Numbered from the stretch's first letter, positions 17,796 to 27,630 are shown. The stretch is DNA of 64,000 bases from Bacteroidaceae bacterium (GCA_902362375.1 CABIVS010000011.1:124001-188000); one strand, 5' to 3'. Numbers and translations: made by a program. The notes: generated by a model from the sequence alone, not told the origin.

Positions 17796-18635
17796 ATGAA
17801 AAGATTTCAGATATTATTCCTGTTATGTCTTGCATTGGGCTTTACTTTCTCAATCTTTGCGCAAGATAAGGATACCAAAGAAGTGATTATTTTACAAACA
17901 AGCGATGTGCATAGCCGTATCGAACCTGTCAACCAGAAGGGGGACGAATACTATAACAAAGGCGGTTTTCTTCGTAGGGCTGCTTTTCTCGAACAATTCC
18001 GCAAGGAGCATAAGAATGTGCTGCTTTTCGACTGCGGAGATATTTCGCAGGGAACACCTTATTATAATATGTTCCGCGGAGAAGTGGAAGTTAAACTAAT
18101 GAATGAAATGGGTTATGATGCTATGACTATCGGTAACCATGAGTTTGATTTCGATGTGGATAATATGGAACGCATTTTCAAGATGGCTAATTTCCCGGTT
18201 GTTTGTGCCAACTATAATCTGGATGCTACGGTATTGAAAGATATAGTTAAACCCTACGTCGTTCTTGAGAAATATGGTTTGAGAATTGGTGTGTTTGGCC
18301 TTGGAACCCAACCGGAAGGGATGATCCAGGCTAATAAATGCGAAGGAGTCGTTTATGAAGATCCTATCCGCGTATCCAACGAAATTGCTGCTTTGTTGAA
18401 AGACGAAGAAGGTTGTGATTTGGTAGTATGCCTGTCTCATCTGGGCATTCAAATGGATGAACATCTGGTTGCCGGGACACGCAATATCGACGTGATTCTG
18501 GGCGGGCACTCTCATACATTTATGAAAGGCCCCAAAACATACTTGAATATGGACGGAAAAGAGGTGCCTGTTATGCACACGGGAAAAAATGGTGTTCGTG
18601 TAGGCCGTCTCGATTTGACTTTGAAACATAAATGA
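17796..18635 (+). CDS. Secreted 5'-nucleotidase metallophosphatase domain
   Basis: 279 residues from ATG 17796 (MKRFQILFLLCLALGF). Signal peptide about 1-24. Dimetal phosphatase motifs in order: LQTSDVHSRIEP, FDCGDISQG, IGNHEFDFD and GGHSHTFM. This is the N-terminal half of UshA-type 5'-nucleotidases, lacking the C-terminal base-binding domain, which is supplied by the gene just upstream. It probably hydrolyses nucleotides in the periplasm. The TGA stop overlaps the next start (ATGA). Confidence 0.93.
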   Translation: MKRFQILFLLCLALGFTFSIFAQDKDTKEVIILQTSDVHSRIEPVNQKGDEYYNKGGFLRRAAFLEQFRKEHKNVLLFDCGDISQGTPYYNMFRGEVEVKLMNEMGYDAMTIGNHEFDFDVDNMERIFKMANFPVVCANYNLDATVLKDIVKPYVVLEKYGLRIGVFGLGTQPEGMIQANKCEGVVYEDPIRVSNEIAALLKDEEGCDLVVCLSHLGIQMDEHLVAGTRNIDVILGGHSHTFMKGPKTYLNMDGKEVPVMHTGKNGVRVGRLDLTLKHK

Positions 18636-21600
18636 AGATAATTCCCTCAATAGTAACTTTTTTATTCTTTATCGCAGCCGGTACGGTTTCAAGTCCGGCG
18701 CAAAATGCTACAACCGTTGAACCTCTGCTGGTGTATAAAGCCCTTCAGGACAAGGACTGCCGGCATTGGGTTGATTCGGTTATGGATAAGCTTTCCTTTA
18801 AAGAAAAGGTAGGGCAGTTGTTCATCTATACCATTGCCCCGGTAGATACCAAACGAAACCTGGAACTGTTGCGCGAAGTGATCGACACCTATAAAGTGGG
18901 CGGACTTCTCTTTTCCGGTGGGAAGATGCAAAATCAGGTTGAACTGACAAACCGGGCGCAACGTCAGGCAAAAGTCCCTTTGATGATTACCTTTGATGGA
19001 GAATGGGGACTGGCCATGCGTCTGCGTGGCATGCCTGTTTTTCCACGGAATATGGTATTGGGATGTATCCGTGACAACCGGCTGCTCTATGAATACGGGC
19101 GTGAAGTTGCCCGTCAATGCCGGCAGATTGGAGTACAGGTCAACTTTGCTCCGGTGGCGGACGTGAATATAAATCCTAAAAATCCCGTTATCAATACCCG
19201 TTCTTTTGGAGAAGATCCGATACAGGTGGCTGACAAGGTAATCGCTTATGCTTCCGGTTTGGAAAGCGGAGGGGTTTTATCTGTGTGCAAACACTTTCCC
19301 GGACATGGAGATACCGATGTCGATTCGCATAAGGCGCTTCCGGTACTTCCTTTCACTCGTGAACGTCTGGACAGTGTGGAACTTTATCCTTTTAAAGAAG
19401 CCATCCGTGCCGGATTGGGCGGTATGATGGTAGGACATTTGCAAGTTCCGGTGATAGAACCGATTGGTGGACTTCCGTCTTCCTTGTCCCGCAATGTCGT
19501 ATACGATTTGCTGACAGATGAACTGGCGTTCAAAGGACTGATATTTACGGATGCGCTTGCCATGAAAGGAGTGGCGGGAAATGGAAATGTCAGTTTGCAG
19601 GCTTTGAAAGCTGGTAATGACATGGTGTTGTCTCCCCGAAACTTGAAGGAAGAGATACCGGCCGTACTGGAAGCCATTGAAAAAGGAGAGTTAACCCGCG
19701 AAGATATTGAAAGCAAATGCCGTAAGGTCTTGACTTATAAATATGTGTTGGGGCTCAAGAAAAAGTCGTATGTACAATTGTCCGGCTTGGAACAACGCAT
19801 TAACAGTCCGCAGACACGTGACCTAGTTCGCCGATTGAACTTAGCGGCAGTAACCGTTTTGAACAATAAGAATCATATTCTCCCCCTGCATACAGACAAA
19901 GAGCAGACGATTGCATTGCTCGAGGTAGGAGATCCCGGAGAAACTGATGCGTTGGCGAAACAACTTTCCCGCTATACGTTTTTGGCTCGTTTTTCCCTTC
20001 GTGCCAATCAACCGGAAGGGGTAAATCAGCGGTTGCGTGATTCTCTGTCTGCTTATAAACGGATCATTGTAGCCGTCAGCGAACAGCGGCTGGCTTCTTA
20101 TCAGTCTTTTTTTGCGAAATTTGTTCCTGAAAGCCCGGTCATTTATCTGTTTTTTACTCCCGGGAAGATGATGTTGCAGATTCAGCGGGCGGTGGCTCAT
20201 GCTTCGGCGGTGGTGCTGGGACATAGTTATAATAGTGACGTGCAGCGTCAGGTGGCAGATGTGTTATTTGCCAAGGCATCCGCAGACGGACAGTTATCGG
20301 CAAGTCTGGGAGAACTGTTCCCAACGGGAGCAGGAGTGACTATTACCCCTAAAACACCGTTGCATTTCGTTCCGGAAGAATACGGGCTTTCTTCTGTTCA
20401 TCTAAAACGGATTGATTCCATTGCACTGGATGGTGTCCGTCAGGGAGCTTATCCCGGTTGCCAGGTGGTGGTGCTGAAAAACGGTCATATTATGTTCGAT
20501 AAGGCTTTCGGTACTTATACGGGCAAAGGAAGTCCTCGTGTCGAATCTACGAGTATTTACGATTTGGCTTCCCTTTCAAAAACGACGGGTACTTTGCTTG
20601 CCATTATGAAACTCTATGATAAGGGACGTTTTAATCTGACAGATAAGATTTCGGATCATTTGCCGTTCTTGCAACGTACTGATAAGAAAGATATAACGAT
20701 TCAGGAAATTCTGTATCATCAATCCGGTTTACCCTCCTGGATTCCTTTCTACCAGGAAGCTATTGACAAGGATAGCTATGATGGAAGGTTATTCAGTGCA
20801 CGAAAAGATGCACACCATCCGTTACGGTTGGGGACCACCTCATGGGCGAATCCGAAATTCAAGTTCAAAAGTGAATATGTCTCTTCCGTTAAAACCGGTG
20901 ATTATATTGTTCAGATCTGTGACAGCTTGTGGTTAAACCGTTCTTTCCGGAAGGTGATAGAAGAGAAAATAGCAGAAGCTCCGTTAAAGCAGAAACGCTA
21001 TGTATATAGTGATGTAGGATTTATACTCTTGGGAATGTTGGTGGAACAATTGGCCGGTATGCCTATGGAAGTCTATTTGCAACGTGAGTTTTATGAACCG
21101 ATGGGGTTGGAGCATACTGGTTATTTGCCTTTACGCCGTTTTGCCAAGTCGGAAATTGTTCCTTCTAATAAAGACCTTTTCTTGCGTAAAGAAATTTTGC
21201 AGGGATTTGTGCATGATGAGGCTTCCGCTTTCTTTGGCGGATTGGCCGGAAATGCCGGACTTTTCTCTACTGCCCGTGATGTAGCCCGCGTTTATCAGAT
21301 GTTGCTGAATGGAGGGGAAATAGACGGTCAACGCTATCTGAGTAAGGAAACCTGTCAGTTGTTTACTACTGAAACATCGAAGATCAGCCGGCGTGGTTTA
21401 GGCTTTGACAAGCCCGATGCAGATGATCCGAAGAAAGGGAATTGTGCTCCTGCCGCACCTGCCGAAGTGTATGGCCATACCGGATTTACCGGTACATGTG
21501 CATGGGTGGACCCGGTGAATGAACTGGTTTATGTATTCCTTAGCAACCGGATTTATCCGGACGTAACGAACCGCAAATTGAACCAGCTGCACATTCGTGA

Positions 21601-21643
21601 GCGAATACAGGGAGCTATTTATGATGCGATGAAGAAAAAATAA
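18632..21643 (+). CDS. GH3 (NagZ-like) glycosidase fused to beta-lactamase-type serine hydrolase
   Basis: 1003 residues. Signal peptide about 1-24. GH3 domain about 45-370, with the NagZ motif KHFPGHGDTDVDSH (about 215-228) and the nucleophile region IFTDALAMKGV. A linker domain covers about 400-570. The beta-lactamase/PBP4-like domain is about 590-1000, with SLSK (S-x-x-K), YSD and HTGFTG. Such fusions are widespread in Bacteroidetes and likely cut N-acetylglucosaminyl links and act on a peptide or ester in cell-wall fragments; the exact chemistry is inferred. Translationally coupled to the metallophosphatase gene. Confidence 0.9.
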   Translation: MKIIPSIVTFLFFIAAGTVSSPAQNATTVEPLLVYKALQDKDCRHWVDSVMDKLSFKEKVGQLFIYTIAPVDTKRNLELLREVIDTYKVGGLLFSGGKMQNQVELTNRAQRQAKVPLMITFDGEWGLAMRLRGMPVFPRNMVLGCIRDNRLLYEYGREVARQCRQIGVQVNFAPVADVNINPKNPVINTRSFGEDPIQVADKVIAYASGLESGGVLSVCKHFPGHGDTDVDSHKALPVLPFTRERLDSVELYPFKEAIRAGLGGMMVGHLQVPVIEPIGGLPSSLSRNVVYDLLTDELAFKGLIFTDALAMKGVAGNGNVSLQALKAGNDMVLSPRNLKEEIPAVLEAIEKGELTREDIESKCRKVLTYKYVLGLKKKSYVQLSGLEQRINSPQTRDLVRRLNLAAVTVLNNKNHILPLHTDKEQTIALLEVGDPGETDALAKQLSRYTFLARFSLRANQPEGVNQRLRDSLSAYKRIIVAVSEQRLASYQSFFAKFVPESPVIYLFFTPGKMMLQIQRAVAHASAVVLGHSYNSDVQRQVADVLFAKASADGQLSASLGELFPTGAGVTITPKTPLHFVPEEYGLSSVHLKRIDSIALDGVRQGAYPGCQVVVLKNGHIMFDKAFGTYTGKGSPRVESTSIYDLASLSKTTGTLLAIMKLYDKGRFNLTDKISDHLPFLQRTDKKDITIQEILYHQSGLPSWIPFYQEAIDKDSYDGRLFSARKDAHHPLRLGTTSWANPKFKFKSEYVSSVKTGDYIVQICDSLWLNRSFRKVIEEKIAEAPLKQKRYVYSDVGFILLGMLVEQLAGMPMEVYLQREFYEPMGLEHTGYLPLRRFAKSEIVPSNKDLFLRKEILQGFVHDEASAFFGGLAGNAGLFSTARDVARVYQMLLNGGEIDGQRYLSKETCQLFTTETSKISRRGLGFDKPDADDPKKGNCAPAAPAEVYGHTGFTGTCAWVDPVNELVYVFLSNRIYPDVTNRKLNQLHIRERIQGAIYDAMKKK

Positions 21644-21649
21644 AAAAAG

Positions 21650-21695
21650 AAAGGTAAAAGGTGCCTATATTAAAAGCTACCTTTTACCTTTTTTA
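21650..21695. terminator. Terminator between convergent genes
   Basis: AAAGGTAAAAGGT (21650-21662) pairs with ACCTTTTACCTTT (21679-21691) over 13 bases, followed by T residues. It can serve both strands. Confidence 0.8.
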
Positions 21696-21730
21696 TTATT
21701 AACGTAATATTCTGATAGTTGCAGTTCTTT

Positions 21731-22357
21731 TTAGAACGATACACCCAAGCGGAAACCGAAGTTACTCAATCCGTCTACACTGTAATGCAGTACGTCAGCC
21801 TTGTTGGTACCATAGCTGTAGTACAAAGCAAAGTGCAAGCCCGGTCCGTAAACCCATGGGAATACATTGATACCTACTTCAGGAGAAGCGTAGAATCCCC
21901 AGCTGTTTTCTCTTGCTTCCAGCATATTGAAGTTAGAGCGGACTTTTGCATATTCAGCACCTAATTTAGCACTGACATAAGGTTGGAAAGACCCGCCACG
22001 ATTCCACTGGTAACGTGCAGCAGCACCGAAAGGCAATTGGAAAATAGTATGCTGTTGGTCGGTAGTAACTTCACCGGCACCCATTTGGAAGGTTTCGCGG
22101 CCTACATATTCGTGGTTGCTGTGATAGTTCAGGAAAAGACCCAAGCCAATGTTAGGAGTAACGAAATAACCACCTTCGAAGTTCATACCCCAACCGCTTG
22201 CTTTATCTGCAAAGTGATTACTTAATGGAGCGTTGAACTGCCAGTCTATATTCGCATATCCGTTGTCTGATAACTGTGCCTTAGCCGGCATAGCGAAGGC
22301 GATGGCAATAGCCGCCAAGGCTACTACCTTGAAGTATATATTTTTTCTTGTTTTCAT
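21731..22357 (-). CDS. Outer-membrane beta-barrel protein
   Basis: 208 residues. Signal peptide about 1-27 (ending MPAKAQ). Alternating aromatic strands (GWGMNFEGGYFVTPNIGLGL, YQWNRGGSFQPYVSAKLGAE) and a terminal Phe (FRLGVSF) mark a small eight-strand OmpW/OprF-like barrel. Second gene of a two-gene unit with the DUF4136 lipoprotein (15-base gap). Function unknown. Confidence 0.82.
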   Translation of the reverse strand: MKTRKNIYFKVVALAAIAIAFAMPAKAQLSDNGYANIDWQFNAPLSNHFADKASGWGMNFEGGYFVTPNIGLGLFLNYHSNHEYVGRETFQMGAGEVTTDQQHTIFQLPFGAAARYQWNRGGSFQPYVSAKLGAEYAKVRSNFNMLEARENSWGFYASPEVGINVFPWVYGPGLHFALYYSYGTNKADVLHYSVDGLSNFGFRLGVSF

Positions 22358-22372
22358 AACAGTTGTAGTTGT

Positions 22373-23008
22373 TTATTTGTTAGTAAGATAAGGTGACTGA
22401 GTGAATGATTGGTTGACAGCTTCTACTGCGAGAGTGCGGTTGATAGCTTTGGAACCAGTCTCAAATCCGGTCAGATAACTTGTCCATACAACAGGCAGTT
22501 TTTTACTGTCCCCTTGTTCAGCTTTCAAGTTCACCATTTCTGTCAGGAAGGAGTTAGTACTATAACTGTAAGTTACAGCGTACGGGTAGTACCATCCGCC
22601 ACCCCAGTTGCCACCCCAGTAGCCAGGTCCCCAGTATCCGGGATAACCCCACCACCATTCAGGTTGTGCGTAGCTGGTGAAATAATAAGTACTTGCGATG
22701 TAGCTCACTTGGATACCAAGATCTGCACTTTCCTGGTCGGCTGCCGCTTCGTAACCTCTAGCTTCCATATTGTCTGTATAAGCAGCCAGAATTTGTTCTG
22801 CGCCTTCGCCTTCGAGATATTCCGGTTCTTTACTGTCACTAATCACCAGAATCTGGGGTGCCAGATAGAATGTAGGAACTTTGAAATCGGCTTTCTTGTC
22901 GTAGTTAGTGTATACCAGATAATTGTCATCCAGCTTACCCATGTCCGGGTCTTTTTCACATGAAGCGAGTGCAAAGACCGCCAATAAAATAGGAATTAAT
23001 TTCTTCAT
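22373..23008 (-). CDS. DUF4136 lipoprotein
   Basis: 211 residues from ATG 23006-23008 (MKKLIPILLAVFALASC); the lipobox LASC gives Cys about 17. The domain shows DTNM-type DUF4136 features: YDKKADFKVPTFYL near the start, then a Trp/Gly/Tyr-rich WWWGYPGYWGPGYWGG segment and VWTSYLTGF near the end. An in-frame ATG 23 codons further up lacks signal sense. Envelope protein of unknown role, co-transcribed with the barrel protein. Confidence 0.82.
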   Translation of the reverse strand: MKKLIPILLAVFALASCEKDPDMGKLDDNYLVYTNYDKKADFKVPTFYLAPQILVISDSKEPEYLEGEGAEQILAAYTDNMEARGYEAAADQESADLGIQVSYIASTYYFTSYAQPEWWWGYPGYWGPGYWGGNWGGGWYYPYAVTYSYSTNSFLTEMVNLKAEQGDSKKLPVVWTSYLTGFETGSKAINRTLAVEAVNQSFTQSPYLTNK

Positions 23009-23154
23009 ATCTTTTATAATGTTTAGGTTATATAAAAATCGCGCCCAGGTACCTTGGGCTTTTGATAGAAACAACAAGAAAGGTGGAAAAAGGTTCAGAT
23101 GGAAATTTCTTTTGCCGGAAAATTAACATATATCTTTTGCCCTGTTTAAAGAAA

Positions 23155-23199
23155 AACGGTGAGCACTCTGCCCCATTATCAGGGAGTTTGCTCACCGTT
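23155..23199 (-). terminator. Terminator of the CDR-marR operon
   Basis: AACGGTGAGCA (23155-23165) pairs with TGCTCACCGTT (23189-23199). On the minus strand the stem is followed by TTTTTCTTT. Confidence 0.7.
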
Positions 23200-23231
23200 C
23201 ATTATTTACAGATAATTGTTTGAAAATCCGT

Positions 23232-23585
23232 TTATTTAAACAGGGGTTTAAGTAGATCGGGTATCTCTACCTTATCAAGTTCCAGTTCATTTACTCGTTG
23301 CTTGCCCGTATGGGTCAGGTGGAAGTACATCTGTCTCCGGTCTTCACTTCCGAGCGACCGGATGATCAGCCCTTTTTCCTCCAGTATTCGCAGCATTTTG
23401 GATGTGTGTGAGGGGCTTAGCTCGGTTTGCTTGGACAGATTGGTAGCCGTCACTTTCTCCGATGCCTCTTTGAGGGCACACAATATCATTGCTTCATTTA
23501 GCGTTATCTGGTACATTTTTTCAAATGCTGTTTCAAAGTTTCCCATTGCTTTGAATACATCACGCATTGCACATATTGTTTTCAT
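23232..23585 (-). CDS. MarR-family transcriptional regulator
   Basis: 117 residues. Winged-helix layout: ATNLSKQTELSPSHTSKMLRILEEKG as recognition helices and SEDRRQMYFHLT as the wing. No obvious redox Cys pair beyond C5. It lies 31 bases downstream of the large sulfur-handling fusion gene, in the same direction, and probably controls that operon. Ligand unknown. Confidence 0.85.
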   Translation of the reverse strand: MKTICAMRDVFKAMGNFETAFEKMYQITLNEAMILCALKEASEKVTATNLSKQTELSPSHTSKMLRILEEKGLIIRSLGSEDRRQMYFHLTHTGKQRVNELELDKVEIPDLLKPLFK

Positions 23586-23616
23586 ACCTTATTTGAATAT
23601 TTTATTAGTTCATTTT

Positions 23617-26124
23617 TTAAATAAATAGATTAACGTTTGCGTTATCCGCCCGTTCCATATACGTTGCTACGCCGCCAATGGTCACCTCATCCAGAAGTTC
23701 TTCTTGTTTTACTCCCATCACATCCATTGACATCTGGCAAGCGATAAATTCCACACCGTTTTCCAAAGCTTGCCGGCGCAAAGATTCCAGTGAATCAATC
23801 CCTTTCTTGTTCATGATATACCGCATCATTTTTCCGCCCATTCCGCCCATGCTCATCTTAGAAAGTTTCAGTTTCTTGGAGCTGGAAGGCAGCATCATAC
23901 CAAACATTTTTCCGAAAATATCCTTTTCGGTTTCCGGTTTGTGCAACTTCTTGATAACGTTCAGTCCCCAGAAAGTAAAGAAGATGGTGACTTTTTGTCC
24001 TGTAGCCGCTGCGCCGTTTGCCAGTACAAAAGTAGCCAAGGCTTTATCCAAATCATCACTGAACATGATGAAGGTTTTTCCTTTGCCCTCACATGAAGTA
24101 ACAATATTGCACGATTTTGGTTCTCCTTTTTCTATGACAACAATAGATTTTCCTCCGGAGGTATCTTTCGAAATCAGTTGATTACCCGTCGAACTGCACC
24201 ATGCGGCGGCGTCGCGCGGAAAACCGGGATCGGTAGAGGTGATTTCCACCCGTTCGCCTGAAACCAGTGTATCCATTGTTTTCTTCATTTTCAGAATCGG
24301 ACCGGGACATTGTAACCCGCAGGCATCCACCCGGACTGTTTTGGCGGGGGTAGCGGAAACATCAGTTGCAGCAGTAGTGACGGGAGCTGTAGAAACGTTG
24401 GGCTGACTGGCTTGGGAAGCAGTTTCCTGCTGTATGGGTGATTCGTCTGTTTCGTTTCCATTTTCTTCCCGTATGATGATGGGAGCAGTGGCAGCCCGAT
24501 AAGTCTTTAACCCTCCCGAGAGATTACGTACCTTGTCAAATCCGTGTTGTGTCAGTATACGGTAAGCAAGATAGCCCCGTAGCCCCACCGCACAGAATGT
24601 ATAAATCATTTTATCTTTCGGCAATTCTGCCAACCGGTCGCGAAGTTCATCCAACGGAATATTCACGGCACCCGGTAAGCTACCCAATGAAAATTCATCC
24701 GGGGTGCGGACATCCAACAGGAATTTATTTTCCATTTCAATGTCCCGCAGTTCTCTCCAGTATACAGGATTGGTTCTACCTGTGATTATGTCTTCAGCTA
24801 CATATCCTGCCAGTGCTACCGGATCTTTGGCCGAAGAGAACGGAGGAGCATACGCTTGTTCAACTTTCATCAGATCGTAGATTGTTCCCTCGTGCTTGAT
24901 GACAAGTGCGAGTTCGTCAATCCGTTTGTCCACCCCATCGTAACCGACGATTTGTCCGCCATACAATCTTCCTGTCTTTTTATCGAAAGTGATTTTAATG
25001 CTCATCGGCATGGCATCCGGATAGTAGCCGGCATGGGAAGCGGGATGAATGGTAGACGACATATAGTCTATCTCTTCCTGACGCAGACGCTTGCCGGGTA
25101 AGCCGGTTGAAGCAACGGTCATGTCGAAAACCTTTGCGATTGAAGTACCGATAGAGCCTTCGTAAGGAATCTTTGCTCCGAGGACATTGTCCGCAACGAT
25201 ACGTCCCTGACGGTTGGCAGGTCCAGCGAGATAGTTGAGCCAGGGTTTGCCCGTGATCGGGTGGCGGAACTCGATCGCGTCACCGATAGCATAAATAGAC
25301 TCGTCAGAGGTTTGCAGGTAATCGTTTACGGCGATACCTCCTGCAGGGCCGATAGTCAGTTCGGCAGCCCGTGCCAGATTAGTTTCCGGGCGGACGCCGA
25401 TAGATAGAATAACGATGTCGGCAGAAATTGACTGGCCATTCTTGAAAGTAACTTTCAATCCTCTTCCATCCCGGCTAAAAGAGGCGACAGCTTGTTCCAA
25501 GTAGAGGTTTACTCCTTTATCCATCAGATGTTGGTGAACAAGTGATGCCATCGAAAAGTCGATAGGGGCCATCACTTGATTGCCCATTTCCACAATCGAT
25601 ACTTTCGCTCCCTGTGCCTGTAAGTTTTCCGCCATTTCAAGGCCGATAAATCCGGCTCCTACGACAACAGCTTTTCGTGGGGCGTGGTTCTTGATATATT
25701 CTTTGATCCGATCTGTGTCGGTGACATTCCTTAGTGTGAAGATTCCACTTAGGTCGATTCCGGGAAGAGGGGGGCGTACCGGAGAGGCTCCGGTAGATAT
25801 GACTAACTTATCATAGCTCTCTTCATAAGTATCTTCACTGCTTTGGCGGACAGTCACTGTTTTTCTTTTCCGGTCAATGAAAATCACTTCATTTTCTGTG
25901 CGTACATCTACGCGGAAGCGTGTAGAAAAGGCTTCGGGTGTTTGCACGAACAATTTATCCCGTTCCTCTATCACTCCTCCTATATAATAGGGTAGGCCAC
26001 AATTGGCATATGATATGTACTTTCCTTTTTCTAAAAGGACAATTTCAGCTGTTTCATCTACTCGTCTGATTCGGGCAGCAGTGGTGGCTCCTCCTGCAAC
26101 TCCCCCAATAATAATTATTTTCAT
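23617..26124 (-). CDS. CoA-disulfide reductase-type flavoprotein fused to rhodanese, TusA and DsrE domains
   Basis: 835 residues from ATG 26122-26124 (MKIIIIGGVAGGATTAAR). FAD/NADH disulfide reductase about 1-445, with GGVAGG, the redox Cys in SYANCGLPYY (Cys 42) and VVVGAGFIGLEMAENL for NAD(P)H. Rhodanese about 465-550 with catalytic TFCAVGLRGY (Cys 511). Pro/Thr/Gln linker about 555-595. TusA about 596-670 with CGLQCPGP (Cys 606). DsrE-like about 680-835 with IACQMSMDVMG. This chain carries four sulfur-handling modules: persulfide reductase, sulfurtransferase and two carriers. It likely manages polysulfide or low-molecular persulfides. In an operon with a MarR gene. Confidence 0.92.
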   Translation of the reverse strand: MKIIIIGGVAGGATTAARIRRVDETAEIVLLEKGKYISYANCGLPYYIGGVIEERDKLFVQTPEAFSTRFRVDVRTENEVIFIDRKRKTVTVRQSSEDTYEESYDKLVISTGASPVRPPLPGIDLSGIFTLRNVTDTDRIKEYIKNHAPRKAVVVGAGFIGLEMAENLQAQGAKVSIVEMGNQVMAPIDFSMASLVHQHLMDKGVNLYLEQAVASFSRDGRGLKVTFKNGQSISADIVILSIGVRPETNLARAAELTIGPAGGIAVNDYLQTSDESIYAIGDAIEFRHPITGKPWLNYLAGPANRQGRIVADNVLGAKIPYEGSIGTSIAKVFDMTVASTGLPGKRLRQEEIDYMSSTIHPASHAGYYPDAMPMSIKITFDKKTGRLYGGQIVGYDGVDKRIDELALVIKHEGTIYDLMKVEQAYAPPFSSAKDPVALAGYVAEDIITGRTNPVYWRELRDIEMENKFLLDVRTPDEFSLGSLPGAVNIPLDELRDRLAELPKDKMIYTFCAVGLRGYLAYRILTQHGFDKVRNLSGGLKTYRAATAPIIIREENGNETDESPIQQETASQASQPNVSTAPVTTAATDVSATPAKTVRVDACGLQCPGPILKMKKTMDTLVSGERVEITSTDPGFPRDAAAWCSSTGNQLISKDTSGGKSIVVIEKGEPKSCNIVTSCEGKGKTFIMFSDDLDKALATFVLANGAAATGQKVTIFFTFWGLNVIKKLHKPETEKDIFGKMFGMMLPSSSKKLKLSKMSMGGMGGKMMRYIMNKKGIDSLESLRRQALENGVEFIACQMSMDVMGVKQEELLDEVTIGGVATYMERADNANVNLFI

Positions 26125-26202
26125 CTGTTTATAGCGTAAATAGTTTCCTGCGGAAATAACAAACTGTATCGAAGAAATGTTCATGGATTCAGATAAAAAA
26201 AC

Positions 26203-26210
26203 TATATTTG
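26203..26210 (+). promoter_or_regulatory. -7 box for the NtrC-type regulator
   Basis: TATATTTG matches TAnnTTTG, 43 bases before the start. No convincing -33. Confidence 0.45.
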
Positions 26211-26253
26211 CGCACCCTGTTTTTCATTCTTCTATTTAATGTAGATAAATTGT

Positions 26254-27594
26254 ATGAATAAAATTCTTATTATTGACGATGAAGTCCAGATTCGCAGTCT
26301 TTTAGCTCGTATGCTGGAACTTGAGGGCTATGAAGTGTGTCAGGCAGGTGATTGCAAAGCTGCCATCAAACAACTGGAAATTCAATCGCCCGACATAGCT
26401 TTATGCGATGTTTTTCTTCCTGATGGAAATGGAGTGGATCTGGTGTTGAACATCAAGAAAATAGCTCCCAATGTAGAGGTGATTCTTCTTACTGCTCACG
26501 GCAATATTCCCGACGGGGTGCAGGCTATTAAAAACGGTGCATTTGATTATATAACAAAAGGAGATGATAATAACAAGATTATCCCTTTAATCAGCCGTGC
26601 CGTGGAGAAAGCAAAGATGAATGTCCGTTTGGAAAAACTGGAAAAGAAAGTCGGGCAGATGTACTCGTTCGATTCTATTCTGGGTGAGTCAAAGGTGTTG
26701 AAAGAGGCTGTATCTCTGGCGCAGAAAGTGTCTGTGACAGATGTTCCCGTATTACTGACGGGGGAAACAGGAACAGGAAAGGAAGTCTTTGCGCAAGCTA
26801 TACATTATAGTAGTAAACGGAGCAAACAGAATTTTGTGGCGGTCAACTGTTCGTCTTTCAGCAAAGAATTGCTCGAAAGCGAGATGTTCGGACATAAGGC
26901 CGGCTCGTTTACCGGTGCACTGAAAGATAAGAAAGGACTTTTTGAAGAAGCTAATAACGGAACGATCTTTCTGGATGAAATCGGAGAGATGGCTTTCGAA
27001 CTGCAGGCAAAGTTACTGCGTATCCTTGAAACAGGAGAATATATAAAGATCGGTGATACCAAGCCGACAAGAGTCAATGTGCGTATCATTGCTGCTACCA
27101 ACCGCAACCTGCAGGAGGAGATCAAAGCAGGACATTTCCGTGAAGACTTGTTTTATCGTCTTTCGGTTTTTCAGGTGCATCTTCCTTCGCTCCGTGAACG
27201 TACCGGTGATATCCGGATTCTTGCAACTGCTTTCGCCAAGAGTTTCTCCGAAAAACTTTCGTATGCCATCAATGAGATGACTCCTGCTTTTCTGGAAGCT
27301 CTGGAACAACAGCCGTGGAAAGGGAACATCCGTGAATTGAGAAATGTGATTGAGCGTAGCCTGATTGTATGTGAAGGGGGACGGCTGGATATCTGCGACC
27401 TTCCTTTGGAAATCCAGAACACTCATTATGAATGTTCGGACGATAGTGTAGGCTGTTTTGAGTTGGCCGCAATGGAACGCAGACATATTGCACGTGTGTT
27501 GGAATATACGAAAGGGAATAAAACGGAAGCTGCCCGTTTGTTGAAAATCGGACTTACCACCCTGTACCGGAAGATAGAGGAATATAAAATCTAA
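26254..27594 (+). CDS. Sigma-54-dependent response regulator, NtrC family
   Basis: 446 residues. Receiver about 1-120 with acidic pair DD (8-9), phospho-acceptor Asp 52 (CDVFLPDGNG) and K102. AAA+ domain about 140-370: Walker A GETGTGKE (170-177), GAFTGA loop present as GSFTGA (217-222), Walker B FLDEIGEM. Fis-type HTH at the C-terminus (TEAARLLKIGLTTLYRKIEEY). It would activate RpoN promoters after phosphorylation. No histidine kinase gene adjoins it here; its neighbours are the CDR fusion (divergent) and the pseudokinase (convergent). Confidence 0.93.
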   Translation: MNKILIIDDEVQIRSLLARMLELEGYEVCQAGDCKAAIKQLEIQSPDIALCDVFLPDGNGVDLVLNIKKIAPNVEVILLTAHGNIPDGVQAIKNGAFDYITKGDDNNKIIPLISRAVEKAKMNVRLEKLEKKVGQMYSFDSILGESKVLKEAVSLAQKVSVTDVPVLLTGETGTGKEVFAQAIHYSSKRSKQNFVAVNCSSFSKELLESEMFGHKAGSFTGALKDKKGLFEEANNGTIFLDEIGEMAFELQAKLLRILETGEYIKIGDTKPTRVNVRIIAATNRNLQEEIKAGHFREDLFYRLSVFQVHLPSLRERTGDIRILATAFAKSFSEKLSYAINEMTPAFLEALEQQPWKGNIRELRNVIERSLIVCEGGRLDICDLPLEIQNTHYECSDDSVGCFELAAMERRHIARVLEYTKGNKTEAARLLKIGLTTLYRKIEEYKI

Positions 27595-27630
27595 GCATAC
27601 ATTTCCGGTTTCTTTTTATCCGGCTTTGAG

